From Caryophanales bacterium UBA743 (GTDB lineage Bacteria > Bacillota_I > Bacilli_A > RFN20 > CAG-826), in the NCBI GenBank assembly GCA_002297365.1, contig DBKT01000011.1, positions 62,001 through 126,000 on the forward strand: 64,000 nt of DNA, in the 5' to 3' direction. Of the stretch, positions 9,097-18,215 are shown in pieces. Position 1 is the stretch's first letter; each line of letters opens with the position of its first letter. Below the pieces are notes generated by a model. That model saw only the letters and a program-made list of their open reading frames with translations. It was not told where the DNA came from and did no database searches. A program made the position numbers and the translations under genes.

Positions 9097-10701
9097 TTAT
9101 TTATTCACACCGTAATGGATGGCTTTTACGCCGGTGCACCAGGTAGCATCAAAAAGATACGGCCTTTCTTGGAAGGAAACATTCACGGTGAGATTTGGGC
9201 AAGAAGTTATCGCAGATGCGCGGGCTTCTAGGACGCTATCAGGAACGAATATCTCCTTTAACGATTCGTCCCTATCAAAAAGGTTGCTTTCTAATTCGAC
9301 GACGCTATCGGGAATATTGATGGAGGTGAGCTTTTCGCAATTTCCAGCAAAGCCAGTTCCTAAAACAGTCGGCCTATTGAGAAGCTGGATGCTTGTGAGG
9401 GAAGAACAAGAATTAAAGAGATTCCCACCCATATTTTTAACGGTGGCGGGAATGCTCATGGAAGTAAGGGATGTCATCTGAAAGAAAGCGTCATCCCCTA
9501 TCGTTTCAACGCTAGCAGGGATGGTGAAGGAAGAGATGCCCTTCGCATCCCTTAGGCATTGCGAAGCTAAAACAACCGTGTGTTCATCTAATTCCAAAGA
9601 TGTCGCATTTGCGTCTTTCAATCCCATAAAAACATGATATGGGTTCTCTTTGTTTCCTAAATAATTGCCGCCGTCTTTCTCGTTATAAACCAAAGCGCCC
9701 GGGTTGTCATATTCCGTAAAGGCATAAAACCCCACTTCTTTCACGCTGGAAGGGATATTGATGGCGGTGAGTTTGATCGCTCCGGAGAAGGCTTCGTTGC
9801 CGATTGTCTCCAACGAATTGCCGCTTATGGTGCAGGTTGTCATATTCGCACAGCCCGTAAAAGCGTATTCATCGATGCGTTTCACGCTGGAAGGGATTTC
9901 AATGGACTCAAACGGGCAAGAGCGGAATGCGGAAGCGCAAATAACCTCCAATCCTTCGTTTAAGGTGACTTTGGCAAGCGATTCCTCACTTTCAAAAAGA
10001 GAGCCTCCGATGATTTTCGTATCCGGATGGAATTCGGCTTCTTCAGGAGCTGGGTTTTTCGCATTCACTTTGTAAGCGATCAAATGGGGGTTGTTAGAAT
10101 TCCCTAAATACTCAATGCCTTTATATAGGGAGGTAACGAGTTTATCGGATTGGAAAAGATTGGAACCCAAATCCTTTAACGTAGAAGGGAATGAGACGTT
10201 TTCCAGATTCACGCAATTGGAGAAAACGGAATCGCCAATCGTTTCCACTCCTTCTGGAATATGAATATCTTTCATGTAGCGAAGCCCAACGAAGGCTCTT
10301 CTTCCAATATGTCTTAGGCTTGAAGGCAAAGACACTTCTTCGATATTGGTACAACCCAGGAAAGCATCCACGCCGATAGAGACGACGTTCTCAGGAACAA
10401 TGACTTTCGTAATCTTCGTTTTGTCTTTGAATGCCCCATCTAAAATGCGGGTGACAGGTTTTCCTTCATAGGTTGCGGGTATATTGGCAACGAGAGAACT
10501 CCCATTTACCTTTTTAAGGACAGCCTCCTCTCCGCTGATGCCCATCTCATATTGAATAGGCGTTCCTTCTTGGCTGGAGGAAGAATTTTTTTCGCTGCTT
10601 TCTATGCTAGAAATCTCAGCGCTTGAAGAAGGCGTATCTTGAGCTTGGCAAGCAGCCAAAAACAAGAACGCAGGAATAAGAACAAGATTGATTTTTCTCA
10701 T
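9097..10701 (-). CDS. BspA-type leucine-rich repeat lipoprotein
   Basis: 534 residues from ATG 10701, chosen over an ATG 15 bases upstream because GTGAGG lies at the right distance and the signal peptide (MRKINL, lipobox LAAC) then begins properly. From about residue 60 it is built of LRR_5/BspA repeats of about 23 residues, for example VSIGVDAFLGCTNIEEVSLP and VETIGDSVFSNCVNLENVSF. Such proteins in gut and oral bacteria are surface adhesins or binding proteins. First gene of an operon with two more lipoproteins and a cupin (gaps 13, 19 and 19 bases). A TATAAT-like -10 lies upstream near 10731. Confidence 0.85.
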   Translation of the reverse strand: MRKINLVLIPAFLFLAACQAQDTPSSSAEISSIESSEKNSSSSQEGTPIQYEMGISGEEAVLKKVNGSSLVANIPATYEGKPVTRILDGAFKDKTKITKVIVPENVVSIGVDAFLGCTNIEEVSLPSSLRHIGRRAFVGLRYMKDIHIPEGVETIGDSVFSNCVNLENVSFPSTLKDLGSNLFQSDKLVTSLYKGIEYLGNSNNPHLIAYKVNAKNPAPEEAEFHPDTKIIGGSLFESEESLAKVTLNEGLEVICASAFRSCPFESIEIPSSVKRIDEYAFTGCANMTTCTISGNSLETIGNEAFSGAIKLTAINIPSSVKEVGFYAFTEYDNPGALVYNEKDGGNYLGNKENPYHVFMGLKDANATSLELDEHTVVLASQCLRDAKGISSFTIPASVETIGDDAFFQMTSLTSMSIPATVKNMGGNLFNSCSSLTSIQLLNRPTVLGTGFAGNCEKLTSINIPDSVVELESNLFDRDESLKEIFVPDSVLEARASAITSCPNLTVNVSFQERPYLFDATWCTGVKAIHYGVNK

Positions 10702-10800
10702 AAGGAACCTCACCACTATAACTATAAAATTATATTGTAGATAACGAGAATGGAAAAGGACGAAAGAAGAGCAAGAAAATGCTCCTGGGGTTTCTTTTTA

Positions 10801-10829
10801 GTGACATAGTTTTTATTACTAGGTATACT
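10801..10829 (+). promoter_or_regulatory. Sigma-A-type promoter of degV
   Basis: -35 GTGACA (10801-10806), 17-base spacer, -10 TATACT (10824-10829). An AAGGGG ribosome site and ATG 10855 follow at normal distance. Confidence 0.7.
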
Positions 10830-10854
10830 AGAGATTGAAAAAAGGGGTTTTGTT

Positions 10855-11745
10855 ATGAAAAACTTTGTATTATCTTGCGAATCGACCGTGGATCTTCCTT
10901 ATTCCTATGTCATGGAGCGCGGTTTGAAAGTCTTGTTTTATTCTTATAGCGTAGAAGGGAAAACCTATATTGATGATATGGGAAAAGATCCGAATTCTTT
11001 GAATCGTTTTTATGATTTCTTGAAAAAAGGCCATATTCCAACCACTTCCCAAATCAACGAATTCACTTACGAAGAATTTTTCCGCAAAGAGCTAAGCGAA
11101 GGAAATGATTTGCTGCATCTTTGTTTCGGAACGGGAATGACGCAATCTTACAATCAGGCAATAAACGCTGCCGAAGTCGTGCGCAAAGAGTTCCCTGAAA
11201 GAAAGCTCATCGTCATTGACACGACTTGTTCCTCTTCAGGATATGGAATGATTGTCGATGATGCAGCCGACCTATGGGATAAAGGGATGAGTCTAGAGGA
11301 AGTTGCAGCCTATGTAGAAAAAACGAAATACAATATCCACCACCAATTCTTCACGACGGATTTAAAGTATTTCAAACGCACTGGCCGTGTTTCGGGACCG
11401 GCCGCTTCTTTAGGAGCCGTGCTAAGGATTTGCCCGCTTATGCATCTGAATCATGCTGGCAGGATCATTGCCTATTCTAAGGTCATCGGCAAAAGAAACG
11501 CCATTAAAGCAACCCTTGATTGGATGGAAAAGCATGCCCAAGATGGCAAAAACTATAACGGAAAAATCTTCATTTCCCATTCCCATGCATTAGAGGATGC
11601 GGAAACAGTCAAATCCCAAATCGAAGAACGTTTCCCAAATCTCAAAGGCAAGGTAAGAATCTTTGATATCGGCACCATCATCGCTTCGCATACGGGCCCT
11701 GGAACGGTCGCGGTTTATTTCCATGGGGATCCAAGGGCGGAATAA
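10855..11745 (+). CDS. DegV family fatty-acid-binding protein (FakB-like)
   Basis: 296 residues, the usual DegV length. Signatures are the N-terminal SCESTVDLP, the TTSQIN block near residue 62, the FGTGMTQSYN block, IDTTCSSSGYG and the late GPGTVAVYF. DegV/FakB proteins bind one fatty acid and present it to the FakA kinase, which makes acyl phosphate for phospholipid synthesis. No fakA is in this window. Single-gene unit with its own promoter and a strong terminator at 11744. Confidence 0.9.
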   Translation: MKNFVLSCESTVDLPYSYVMERGLKVLFYSYSVEGKTYIDDMGKDPNSLNRFYDFLKKGHIPTTSQINEFTYEEFFRKELSEGNDLLHLCFGTGMTQSYNQAINAAEVVRKEFPERKLIVIDTTCSSSGYGMIVDDAADLWDKGMSLEEVAAYVEKTKYNIHHQFFTTDLKYFKRTGRVSGPAASLGAVLRICPLMHLNHAGRIIAYSKVIGKRNAIKATLDWMEKHAQDGKNYNGKIFISHSHALEDAETVKSQIEERFPNLKGKVRIFDIGTIIASHTGPGTVAVYFHGDPRAE

Positions 11746-11768
11746 AACGGCTTCGGCCGTTTTTATTT
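11744..11768 (+). terminator. Bidirectional terminator
   Basis: Stem AAAACGGC / GCCGTTTT with TTCG loop and a T-rich tail, overlapping the degV stop. On the minus strand it also follows the GGDEF gene. Confidence 0.85.
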
Positions 11769-12842
11769 TTGATCGGAATGGTAACGTTTCTTTTCTTTGT
11801 ACATGTTTTCGTCGAAATTCTGCAAGAACTCCTCTGGGGATTGTCCTTTTAAATAGGTCGCATATCCTAAGGAGGCAAAAAGCTCATAAGGTTTTTTCCT
11901 AGAATTGTTGAACTCCTCAAATCCGAGATTGATATGGTCAATATAACGAGAGATCTCTTTTTTGTCAGCCGTTCTGATAAGAACGACGAACTCATCGCCA
12001 GAAAGGCGGATAATCGGTGCGAAATGGCCAACGGATTTCATCAGCAAAGAAGCAAAATCAGTAAGGGCCTTGTCACCGAAATCATGTCCAAAACAATCAT
12101 TGATGCTCTTAAAATCATTGATATCAAGCATGATTCCCGTCAAAACAGGCCGTTTCTTTCCTTGCATGGAACGGACAATGTAATTGAAATAGGCGCGATT
12201 AAGCAAACCCGTGAGCTCATCGCGGAAAATGCGCTCGCTTTTAATGGAGGCAATCATCCCCGCTAAGCCAATTATGAAAGATGGCCAAAGGACGCTCACA
12301 TTAGAGACAAAAGTTTGAAAAAATATGCCAAAGACAACAGGAACCAAGAATAAATAATAAGGGAAAAAGCGTGTGGTTTTCCCTTTTTTTAAGGCGTACA
12401 GATACATGAAAAGAGAATAAATCAAGCAAAAGACATCCAAGGAAAGAGGCAAATAATATCCATATAAACGGATATAGAGGTTATTTTCGTTTATCTGGAA
12501 GATGAAAGGGACAAAAAGATTGACGATAACGGCTCCAAACACCGCCAAAGCCAAAAGGCTCATCAAGATAAAACTTATTAGGCTCTCGCCATGGAAGAAA
12601 TGTCGGTGAAGAAACAAAAGGATGGTAAAGGCAAATACCGTCACCATGAGGTAGCCCAATGAATTCGAAATATAGGAGAGATAAAAAGAAGCGGTCCCAG
12701 GCATCCCGTCGACTACATCCGCAAGAATTTCGTTAAGCGTGCCAAAAAGAGCAACCCCAAAAAGAACAAGCAGAATCCTATTCTCTTTTTCCTTTTGATG
12801 CAAAGTACGGTAATTTGCAACAAAAAGGACAAACAGAAGCAT
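11763..12842 (-). CDS. Membrane GGDEF-domain protein (putative diguanylate cyclase)
   Basis: About 359 residues. The N-terminal 200 are six or seven membrane segments; the C-terminal 160 are a GGDEF domain. The signature reads RLSGDEFVVLI (SGDEF), a variant found in active cyclases, and the GTP-binding block MLDINDFKSINDCFGHDFGDKAL is intact (Asp of DxxxFKxxND). It would make cyclic di-GMP in response to a signal at the membrane. The start is uncertain: ATG 12842 has no ribosome site, the frame stays open back to a TAA at 12894-12896 with protein-like sequence (ECFLLFDFHAS) but no ATG, and a 14-codon ORF ends in a TGATG overlap with this ATG. No other c-di-GMP gene is seen here. Confidence 0.8.
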   Translation of the reverse strand: MLLFVLFVANYRTLHQKEKENRILLVLFGVALFGTLNEILADVVDGMPGTASFYLSYISNSLGYLMVTVFAFTILLFLHRHFFHGESLISFILMSLLALAVFGAVIVNLFVPFIFQINENNLYIRLYGYYLPLSLDVFCLIYSLFMYLYALKKGKTTRFFPYYLFLVPVVFGIFFQTFVSNVSVLWPSFIIGLAGMIASIKSERIFRDELTGLLNRAYFNYIVRSMQGKKRPVLTGIMLDINDFKSINDCFGHDFGDKALTDFASLLMKSVGHFAPIIRLSGDEFVVLIRTADKKEISRYIDHINLGFEEFNNSRKKPYELFASLGYATYLKGQSPEEFLQNFDENMYKEKKRYHSDQK

Positions 12843-12984
12843 CAATTGGTTGCTAGCATGGAAATCAAAAAGGAGGAAACATTCATAACATAATTAATTC
12901 ATTAGAAAAATTATATTACAAAGTCCCTCCTTTTATTAGCGATATGCCTAAAAAGACGTTCTTTGAAATGCCAGAGGATTGCCT

Positions 12985-15696
12985 TTAGGATTTTTTGGAA
13001 GACAATTTCTTCTTCAAGAACAAAACGAAAACAACGATTTCATGGACAACAAGAGGGCTTATCCCCAACCCAAACAGCCATAAGAAATCCCATCCTTCAA
13101 GAGGGACGACTTGGAAAAGGGTGTTGACGCCTGGAACGAAAATAACAAAGAATTGCAAAGCCATCCCAATAACAAAGGAAAGCCAAAGCAAGATGTTTTT
13201 ATCCTTAAAGACACGAACGAAACTATGTCTTGTATCCGTCATTCCTAACATATGGAACAACTCGCTCATCGAGAGAACACAGAATGCCATAGCCTGGGCT
13301 TCTTCTAAAACGGCGACATCGCAGGTGTCAAAGAAATTTCGAATTTCCACTGGGTTCAAGGTAAAGCCCATTCTCATCCACGCAACGGATAAGAACGCAA
13401 CCAAAGTGATAATGCCAATCCATGCGCCATAGCCAAAAGTAACCCCATATCCGCCATGGGAGAATAAAGACTCTTTTGGATCTCTTGGTTTCTCTTCCAT
13501 GATGCCTTTCGGTTTTTTATCGGCGCCTAGTGCAACGGCAGGCAAGGAATCCGTAATCAAATTCACCCAAAGAAGATGAATGGCGATAAGGGGCGAGGGG
13601 AGGCCGATTATCGCAGCTAAAAGCATCCCGATGACTTCGCCAACGTTGCTAGAAAGAAGGAAAAGAATCGTTTTTTTGATATTGGCGTAAATGCCTCTTC
13701 CTTCTTCCACCGCTTTTTCGATAGAAGCAAAATTATCATCGGTAAGAACCATATCTGCCGCGCCTTTTGCAACATCCGTCCCCGTAATGCCCATAGCGAT
13801 TCCAATATCGGCTCCTTTCAAAGATGGAGCGTCATTGACCCCGTCTCCGGTCATCGCGACGACATTCCCATTGGCGCGAATGGCTTTGACGATAGAGACT
13901 TTGTTTTGAGGGGATACGCGGGCAAAAACGCGTATTGTTTTCACTTTTTCTCTTAACTCTTCTTCAGAGCACGCATCAATTTGCTCACCGCTCATCGCTT
14001 GAGAAGGATCCTCAGCGATTCCAAGTTCCTTGGCGATGGCAAAAGCGGTGTCTTTGTGATCGCCAGTAATCATAATCGTCGTAATTCCGGCTTTCTTTAA
14101 TGTATCGACTGCGGGTTTGGCTTCCTTTCTTGGAGGATCAACCATGCCAACAAGGCCAACGAAAGTGAGATTCTCTTCTTGAATCTGATTGCCATAGGAA
14201 ACAGCCAATGCCAAGACACGTAAAGCGTTGTTGGACATATTCTTAGCCGCTTCTTCAATATGATCGCGTTTTTCCTTTGTTAGGGGGGATACTTTTTCAT
14301 TTATAAGTATATGGGTCGCATGTTTTAGGATTTGATCCATCGCGCCTTTGGTATAGATGACTTTCTTATCTCCCTCCTGGTGCATCGTCGACATCATTTT
14401 TCTTACGGAGTCGAAAGGCAACTCGTCGATACGGGGTTCTTCTTTTTCCAAATCACCCTTATGCATGCCAAAAGAATTAGCGAATTCAACCAAGGCAACC
14501 TCGGTAGGATCGCCATATACCCCTCCGTCGACTTTAGCATCCGAACAAAGGGACATGCCTTTCGCTAAAAGGGAGAGTTCCTTTTTGTCGAATTCTTGCT
14601 GGGTGAAGGTCTTTTCGTCCGCATAAGCCGAAACAACCGTCATCTTATTTTGAGTAAGAGTCCCTGTTTTATCAGAGCAGACAACGGATACAGCCCCAAG
14701 GGTTTCAACTGAAGCGAGGCGACGAACAATGGTATTCACCTTTACCATCTTGCTCATGCCCATCGCCAAAACAATCGTGACGACCGCCGTCAAACCTTCT
14801 GGAATTGCGGCGACCGCTAACGCGACGGAGTCCAATAAAGCGTTGCTCCACTCACTAACAAAATTGTTATTCACAAGCGTCCAAAGGATTTTGATCCCTA
14901 ACATCAGGATAACGATGATGATGGTCAATATCCCCAAAAACTTAGATAAACCCGTTAACTTCTTTTGCAAAGGCGTTTCTTCTTCACCTTCGTTGGAAAG
15001 CATGGAAGCAATCTTTCCGATTTCCGTATGCATGCCAGTGGAAACAACAACGCCTTCCCCACGCCCATAAACGACTGGCGTGGACATGAAGACCTCATTG
15101 ATGCGGTCACCCACTCCGGATTCGCTTGAAAGAACGCAATCGGCATTCTTCTCGACCGGAAGGGATTCACCAGTGAGCGAGGATTCGTCTGTTTTCAAAG
15201 AGAAGCTTTTAATCAGACGCAAATCAGCTGGAACCGTTCTTCCCTCTTCTAAGATAACGATGTCGCCAACAACGAGATCCTCCGCTGGAACTTCGATGAT
15301 TTTCCCATCTCTTCTTACGGTTGCGGTTGGCGCAGACATTTTCTTTAAGGCTTCTAGGGCCTTTTCCGCTTTCATCTCTTGGATGGTGCCAATCAAAGCG
15401 TTTATTAAAACGACGCCGAAAATAATGAAGACGTCGGCCAAACCTTCCGCCCCTTCCTTATCCCAGTTTAAGATAGCTAAAACAAGGGAAATAATCGCCG
15501 CGATGGCGAGCACCAAAGTCATTGGATCGGCAATGTTGTCCCAAAAAATCTTATACCATGGGTCCCCTCTTTTTTCGTGAAGCTTGTTGTGCCCATCTCT
15601 TTTTTGCCTAAGCTCCGCTTCCTCTTGACTTAATCCTCTTTCGGCATCAACGGAAAAAGAAGATAAAGTCTCTTTGACGTTTTTGTTTTCAAACAT
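12985..15696 (-). CDS. Type II P-type cation ATPase (Mn2+/Ca2+ exporter)
   Basis: 903 residues from ATG 15696 (GAGGAGA upstream); a longer frame upstream is the riboswitch read as protein. All hallmarks of a P2A ATPase are present: TGES actuator (LTGESLPVEK), PEGL in M4, phosphorylation site SDKTGTLT, GDGVNDAP hinge and NLITDSLPA in M6. SERCA/PMR1-type pumps move Ca2+ or Mn2+ out of the cytoplasm at the cost of ATP. A yybP-ykoY riboswitch in the leader argues for Mn2+ export, as for the YoaB-type pumps of lactic bacteria that share this arrangement. Monocistronic as far as can be seen. Confidence 0.92.
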   Translation of the reverse strand: MFENKNVKETLSSFSVDAERGLSQEEAELRQKRDGHNKLHEKRGDPWYKIFWDNIADPMTLVLAIAAIISLVLAILNWDKEGAEGLADVFIIFGVVLINALIGTIQEMKAEKALEALKKMSAPTATVRRDGKIIEVPAEDLVVGDIVILEEGRTVPADLRLIKSFSLKTDESSLTGESLPVEKNADCVLSSESGVGDRINEVFMSTPVVYGRGEGVVVSTGMHTEIGKIASMLSNEGEEETPLQKKLTGLSKFLGILTIIIVILMLGIKILWTLVNNNFVSEWSNALLDSVALAVAAIPEGLTAVVTIVLAMGMSKMVKVNTIVRRLASVETLGAVSVVCSDKTGTLTQNKMTVVSAYADEKTFTQQEFDKKELSLLAKGMSLCSDAKVDGGVYGDPTEVALVEFANSFGMHKGDLEKEEPRIDELPFDSVRKMMSTMHQEGDKKVIYTKGAMDQILKHATHILINEKVSPLTKEKRDHIEEAAKNMSNNALRVLALAVSYGNQIQEENLTFVGLVGMVDPPRKEAKPAVDTLKKAGITTIMITGDHKDTAFAIAKELGIAEDPSQAMSGEQIDACSEEELREKVKTIRVFARVSPQNKVSIVKAIRANGNVVAMTGDGVNDAPSLKGADIGIAMGITGTDVAKGAADMVLTDDNFASIEKAVEEGRGIYANIKKTILFLLSSNVGEVIGMLLAAIIGLPSPLIAIHLLWVNLITDSLPAVALGADKKPKGIMEEKPRDPKESLFSHGGYGVTFGYGAWIGIITLVAFLSVAWMRMGFTLNPVEIRNFFDTCDVAVLEEAQAMAFCVLSMSELFHMLGMTDTRHSFVRVFKDKNILLWLSFVIGMALQFFVIFVPGVNTLFQVVPLEGWDFLWLFGLGISPLVVHEIVVFVLFLKKKLSSKKS

Positions 15697-15711
15697 ATCT
15701 CTCTCCTCATC

Positions 15712-15806
15712 GAAAACTCGGTAAGGTCTTGCGAGGCAGATGCCGCTTGGTTCCGGCCTTAAGGCGTGCTGACGAAATCCAAGCTTAACGCTACTCTCCT
15801 TAGCGC
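15712..15806 (-). promoter_or_regulatory. yybP-ykoY manganese riboswitch
   Basis: On the minus strand the leader carries the motif's signature blocks in order: TAAGGAGAGTAGC (15787-15802), CGTCAGCACG, and GCAAGACCTTACCGA near the 3' side (15718-15734). TAAGG and CCTTA close the basal helix P1. The family senses Mn2+ and switches on Mn exporters such as MntP and P-type ATPases. It ends about 20 bases before the ATPase start codon and its SD, so translational control is as likely as termination. Confidence 0.85.
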
Positions 15807-15902
15807 AAAACATTTTAGCAACTAAATGATTTTAGAGAAAGATATCAAATCGAAAGAAATATCAGATTTGACAAATAATAACGAAAGAAACAAAATAGCC
15901 GC

Positions 15903-16166
15903 ATGCAGTCCTATTCTTTGTTTCTTTATGTCTCTTCAACGTGTGCGAAATGCATGATGATTGAGCCTCTTTTGAAAGATTATCTGAAAATGAGGCCAGA
16001 TATATCCTATTTTGAGATTAATGTGGATAAAAAAGAGGGATTCCAGCTTGCTTTGAAGAACAATGTGTTTTCCTTGCCTACGCTTCTGATTCTTTTAGAC
16101 GGAAAGGAAACAAAACGTTTTACATCTAATTTCGCTTTAGAGGATATCAAAGAATATTTGGATTAG
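15903..16166 (+). CDS. Small thioredoxin-like protein
   Basis: 87 residues with a redox-active CAKC motif (STCAKCMMIEP) at residues 14-17 and the cis-Pro region VFSLPTLLIL near residue 60, so a minimal thioredoxin fold without signal peptide. It would act on disulfides in the cytoplasm; its partner is unknown. No ribosome site precedes the ATG; a TTGACA (15868-15873) and a CAAAAT -10 (15891-15896) put the likely transcript start at or next to the ATG, so a leaderless message is possible. Its stop overlaps the recN stop on the other strand. Confidence 0.8.
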   Translation: MQSYSLFLYVSSTCAKCMMIEPLLKDYLKMRPDISYFEINVDKKEGFQLALKNNVFSLPTLLILLDGKETKRFTSNFALEDIKEYLD

Positions 16167-17824
16167 TTCCCAAGCACCATTTCTTTGGCGTATTCCAATT
16201 GCTTTTCCGTCACCTTCCCTCCGGAAATCAAATAGGCGATCTGGCGAATTTTTTCTTCTAAGGAGAGCTCTTTTACGCTGGAATACGTTCTTCCGTCTTT
16301 TACCGTTTTGGAAATTAATATTGGGTGATCGGATAAAGAGGCAACTTGAGGCATATGGGTGATCGATATCACTTGGGTCGTCAAAGAGATTTCTTTGATC
16401 TTCCTTGCCACAGCTTGCGCCGTTTCGCCTGAAATACCTGTGTCAATCTCATCGAAAATAATGGTTGGTATGCGGTTTGCTTTGATAAAGAGAGCCTTGA
16501 AAGCAAGCATAATACGCGAAGCTTCCCCGCCGGATATCACCTTAGAAAGAGGCTTTAATCCTTCGCCAATGTTTGTTTCAATCAGGAAATCGACATCGTC
16601 GATGCCATTCTCTTTCAAAGAGGTTTCATCTTCTTTTGTTTCTCTAAACAGAATTTGGAAACGCACCTTTAAAAGAAGGTCTTTTAGACTATGGGTAAGC
16701 TCCTTTTCAATGGTTTTAGCGTTTCTTTTTCTTAATAAGGTAAGCTCTTTTGCTTTGGAAATGGTTTCTTTCAAGGATTGAAGCATTTCTTCTTTCTTCT
16801 CTTCTAGTGAATCCTCAAAGGAAGAATTCTTTCCTAAAATGGTTCCCAATTCATCACGGTAAGCGATTAACTCTGGAATGCTTTTTTTGTATTTTCTTTG
16901 CAAGGACGACAAATCGGAATCTCTTTGCTCTAAATCGTTTAAACGGTTTGGGTCATAATCCAAAGAGCGGAATTCTTTCTTAAGACTGTTAAGGACGTCT
17001 TCGATTTCATAATAACGCTCATCTATCTTTTCATGCGATTCTTCATATTGTTTTTGATAGTTCGCAAGTTTCGCTAAGTTGTCCGATAAGCGATAGAAAT
17101 CGTCCATAAAGGAACCATTGATGATTTCGTTGGTTTCTTGCACTAAAGAATAGATCTTATCGTAATTGCGTAATAAGGATATTTCCGAGGAGATTTCCTC
17201 CTCTTCGCCTTCTTTAAGATCAGCGGCTTTTAATTCACCGTATTGATACTCATAGAAGTCCCTTGCTTCTTCGAGTTTGGCTTTCTTTTCTAAAAGGAGA
17301 TTATATTCTTCTTTCTTCTCTTTGTATTGATTTAAGAGGGACGTGTATTCATCTTTAAGACGAGTAGACAATTCGAAAGAGAATCCATCAATGATATCTA
17401 AGTAGTTCTCAGGATTCAGAATCTTCTCAAAATCGAATTGGCTATGGATATTAGCGAGATATTTGGAAATTTTAATCAAATCATTTAGAGAAACGGGAAC
17501 GGAATTGATTTTCACGGCATTCTTATTTATGCCAATAAGGCGTTCCACTACAATTTCATCATCGTTAATCGGAACATTGATTTTGCTTAAATAAGCGCTT
17601 AATTCAGGTCTTTCAACAGAAAAATAACCGGTAACGGACGCTTTGCTTTCGCCTGAGCGGATAAGTTCAGAGGAAGCTCTCATCCCCAAAAGAAGAGAGA
17701 GGGAATCGATCATTAAGCTCTTTCCTGCGCCTGTTTCGCCTAGCAAAACAGAAAAACCATCTTGAAAAGAGACATCAACATTTTCAAAGATGGCTAAATT
17801 ATGAATGATTAAGCGTTTTAACAT
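16163..17824 (-). CDS. recN: DNA repair protein RecN
   Basis: 553 residues, the typical RecN length. SMC-like ATPase: Walker A LLGETGAGKSLMIDSL near residue 30, a long central coiled coil (about 150-350), signature VISGGEASRIMLAFKAL and Walker B TIIFDEIDTGISG in the C-terminal half. RecN gathers broken DNA ends for recombinational repair with RecA. It lies 33 bases after the displaced end of the small membrane protein gene, so it may be transcribed from the sugar operon, though a separate promoter cannot be excluded. Confidence 0.95.
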   Translation of the reverse strand: MLKRLIIHNLAIFENVDVSFQDGFSVLLGETGAGKSLMIDSLSLLLGMRASSELIRSGESKASVTGYFSVERPELSAYLSKINVPINDDEIVVERLIGINKNAVKINSVPVSLNDLIKISKYLANIHSQFDFEKILNPENYLDIIDGFSFELSTRLKDEYTSLLNQYKEKKEEYNLLLEKKAKLEEARDFYEYQYGELKAADLKEGEEEEISSEISLLRNYDKIYSLVQETNEIINGSFMDDFYRLSDNLAKLANYQKQYEESHEKIDERYYEIEDVLNSLKKEFRSLDYDPNRLNDLEQRDSDLSSLQRKYKKSIPELIAYRDELGTILGKNSSFEDSLEEKKEEMLQSLKETISKAKELTLLRKRNAKTIEKELTHSLKDLLLKVRFQILFRETKEDETSLKENGIDDVDFLIETNIGEGLKPLSKVISGGEASRIMLAFKALFIKANRIPTIIFDEIDTGISGETAQAVARKIKEISLTTQVISITHMPQVASLSDHPILISKTVKDGRTYSSVKELSLEEKIRQIAYLISGGKVTEKQLEYAKEMVLGN

Positions 17825-17933
17825 CCTAACGATTATAAAAGAAATCAGAAAAAAGATTAATGGTTCCCGTAACTTTCCGCGACGATTCCAAAGATTCCGC
17901 CAAGAAGGAAGAAGATGTCACCACTGCAAGCCC

Positions 17934-18203
17934 CTAAACAATCGATAGGATATGAGGTGCCAAGTCAGTTTTACGATTACCGATTGCCTTTCTCCCTTTC
18001 GTTCCAAGAATGGTAACTAAAAGATAAACGAAAGCAATGATTGCACCGGCAATAACCATCGTCATGCCAGCCGCTTTGGGCTCGGCATCTTCAGCCATGA
18101 AATAAGCGGCGAGACCGCCTCCCAGCATAAAAATGCCAGCAACAAGGCCAAGGACGGCAAAAATCGTGCCAACTATGTACATGATTCTTGCTGCTGTTTT
18201 CAT
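17934..18203 (-). CDS. Small membrane protein, C-terminus frameshifted
   Basis: 89 residues in this frame: two membrane segments (about 5-35 and 45-68), as in small DUF4064-like proteins. The frame stops at TAG right after HILSIV. One added T in GTTTAGGGG would continue as VLGACSGDIFFLLGGIFG and end at TAA 17857-17859, restoring a third membrane segment and the usual end of this family. So the gene probably once spanned 17857-18203 and has lost one base in a T run, or the assembly has. Last gene after the GT2 gene, 12 bases away. Confidence 0.65.
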   Translation of the reverse strand: MKTAARIMYIVGTIFAVLGLVAGIFMLGGGLAAYFMAEDAEPKAAGMTMVIAGAIIAFVYLLVTILGTKGRKAIGNRKTDLAPHILSIV

Positions 18204-18215
18204 ATTTGTCCTTCC

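Noticed and set aside
15697..15813. N-terminal extension of the P-type ATPase
   Set aside because: This stretch is the manganese riboswitch read as protein; the SD-supported ATG is at 15696.
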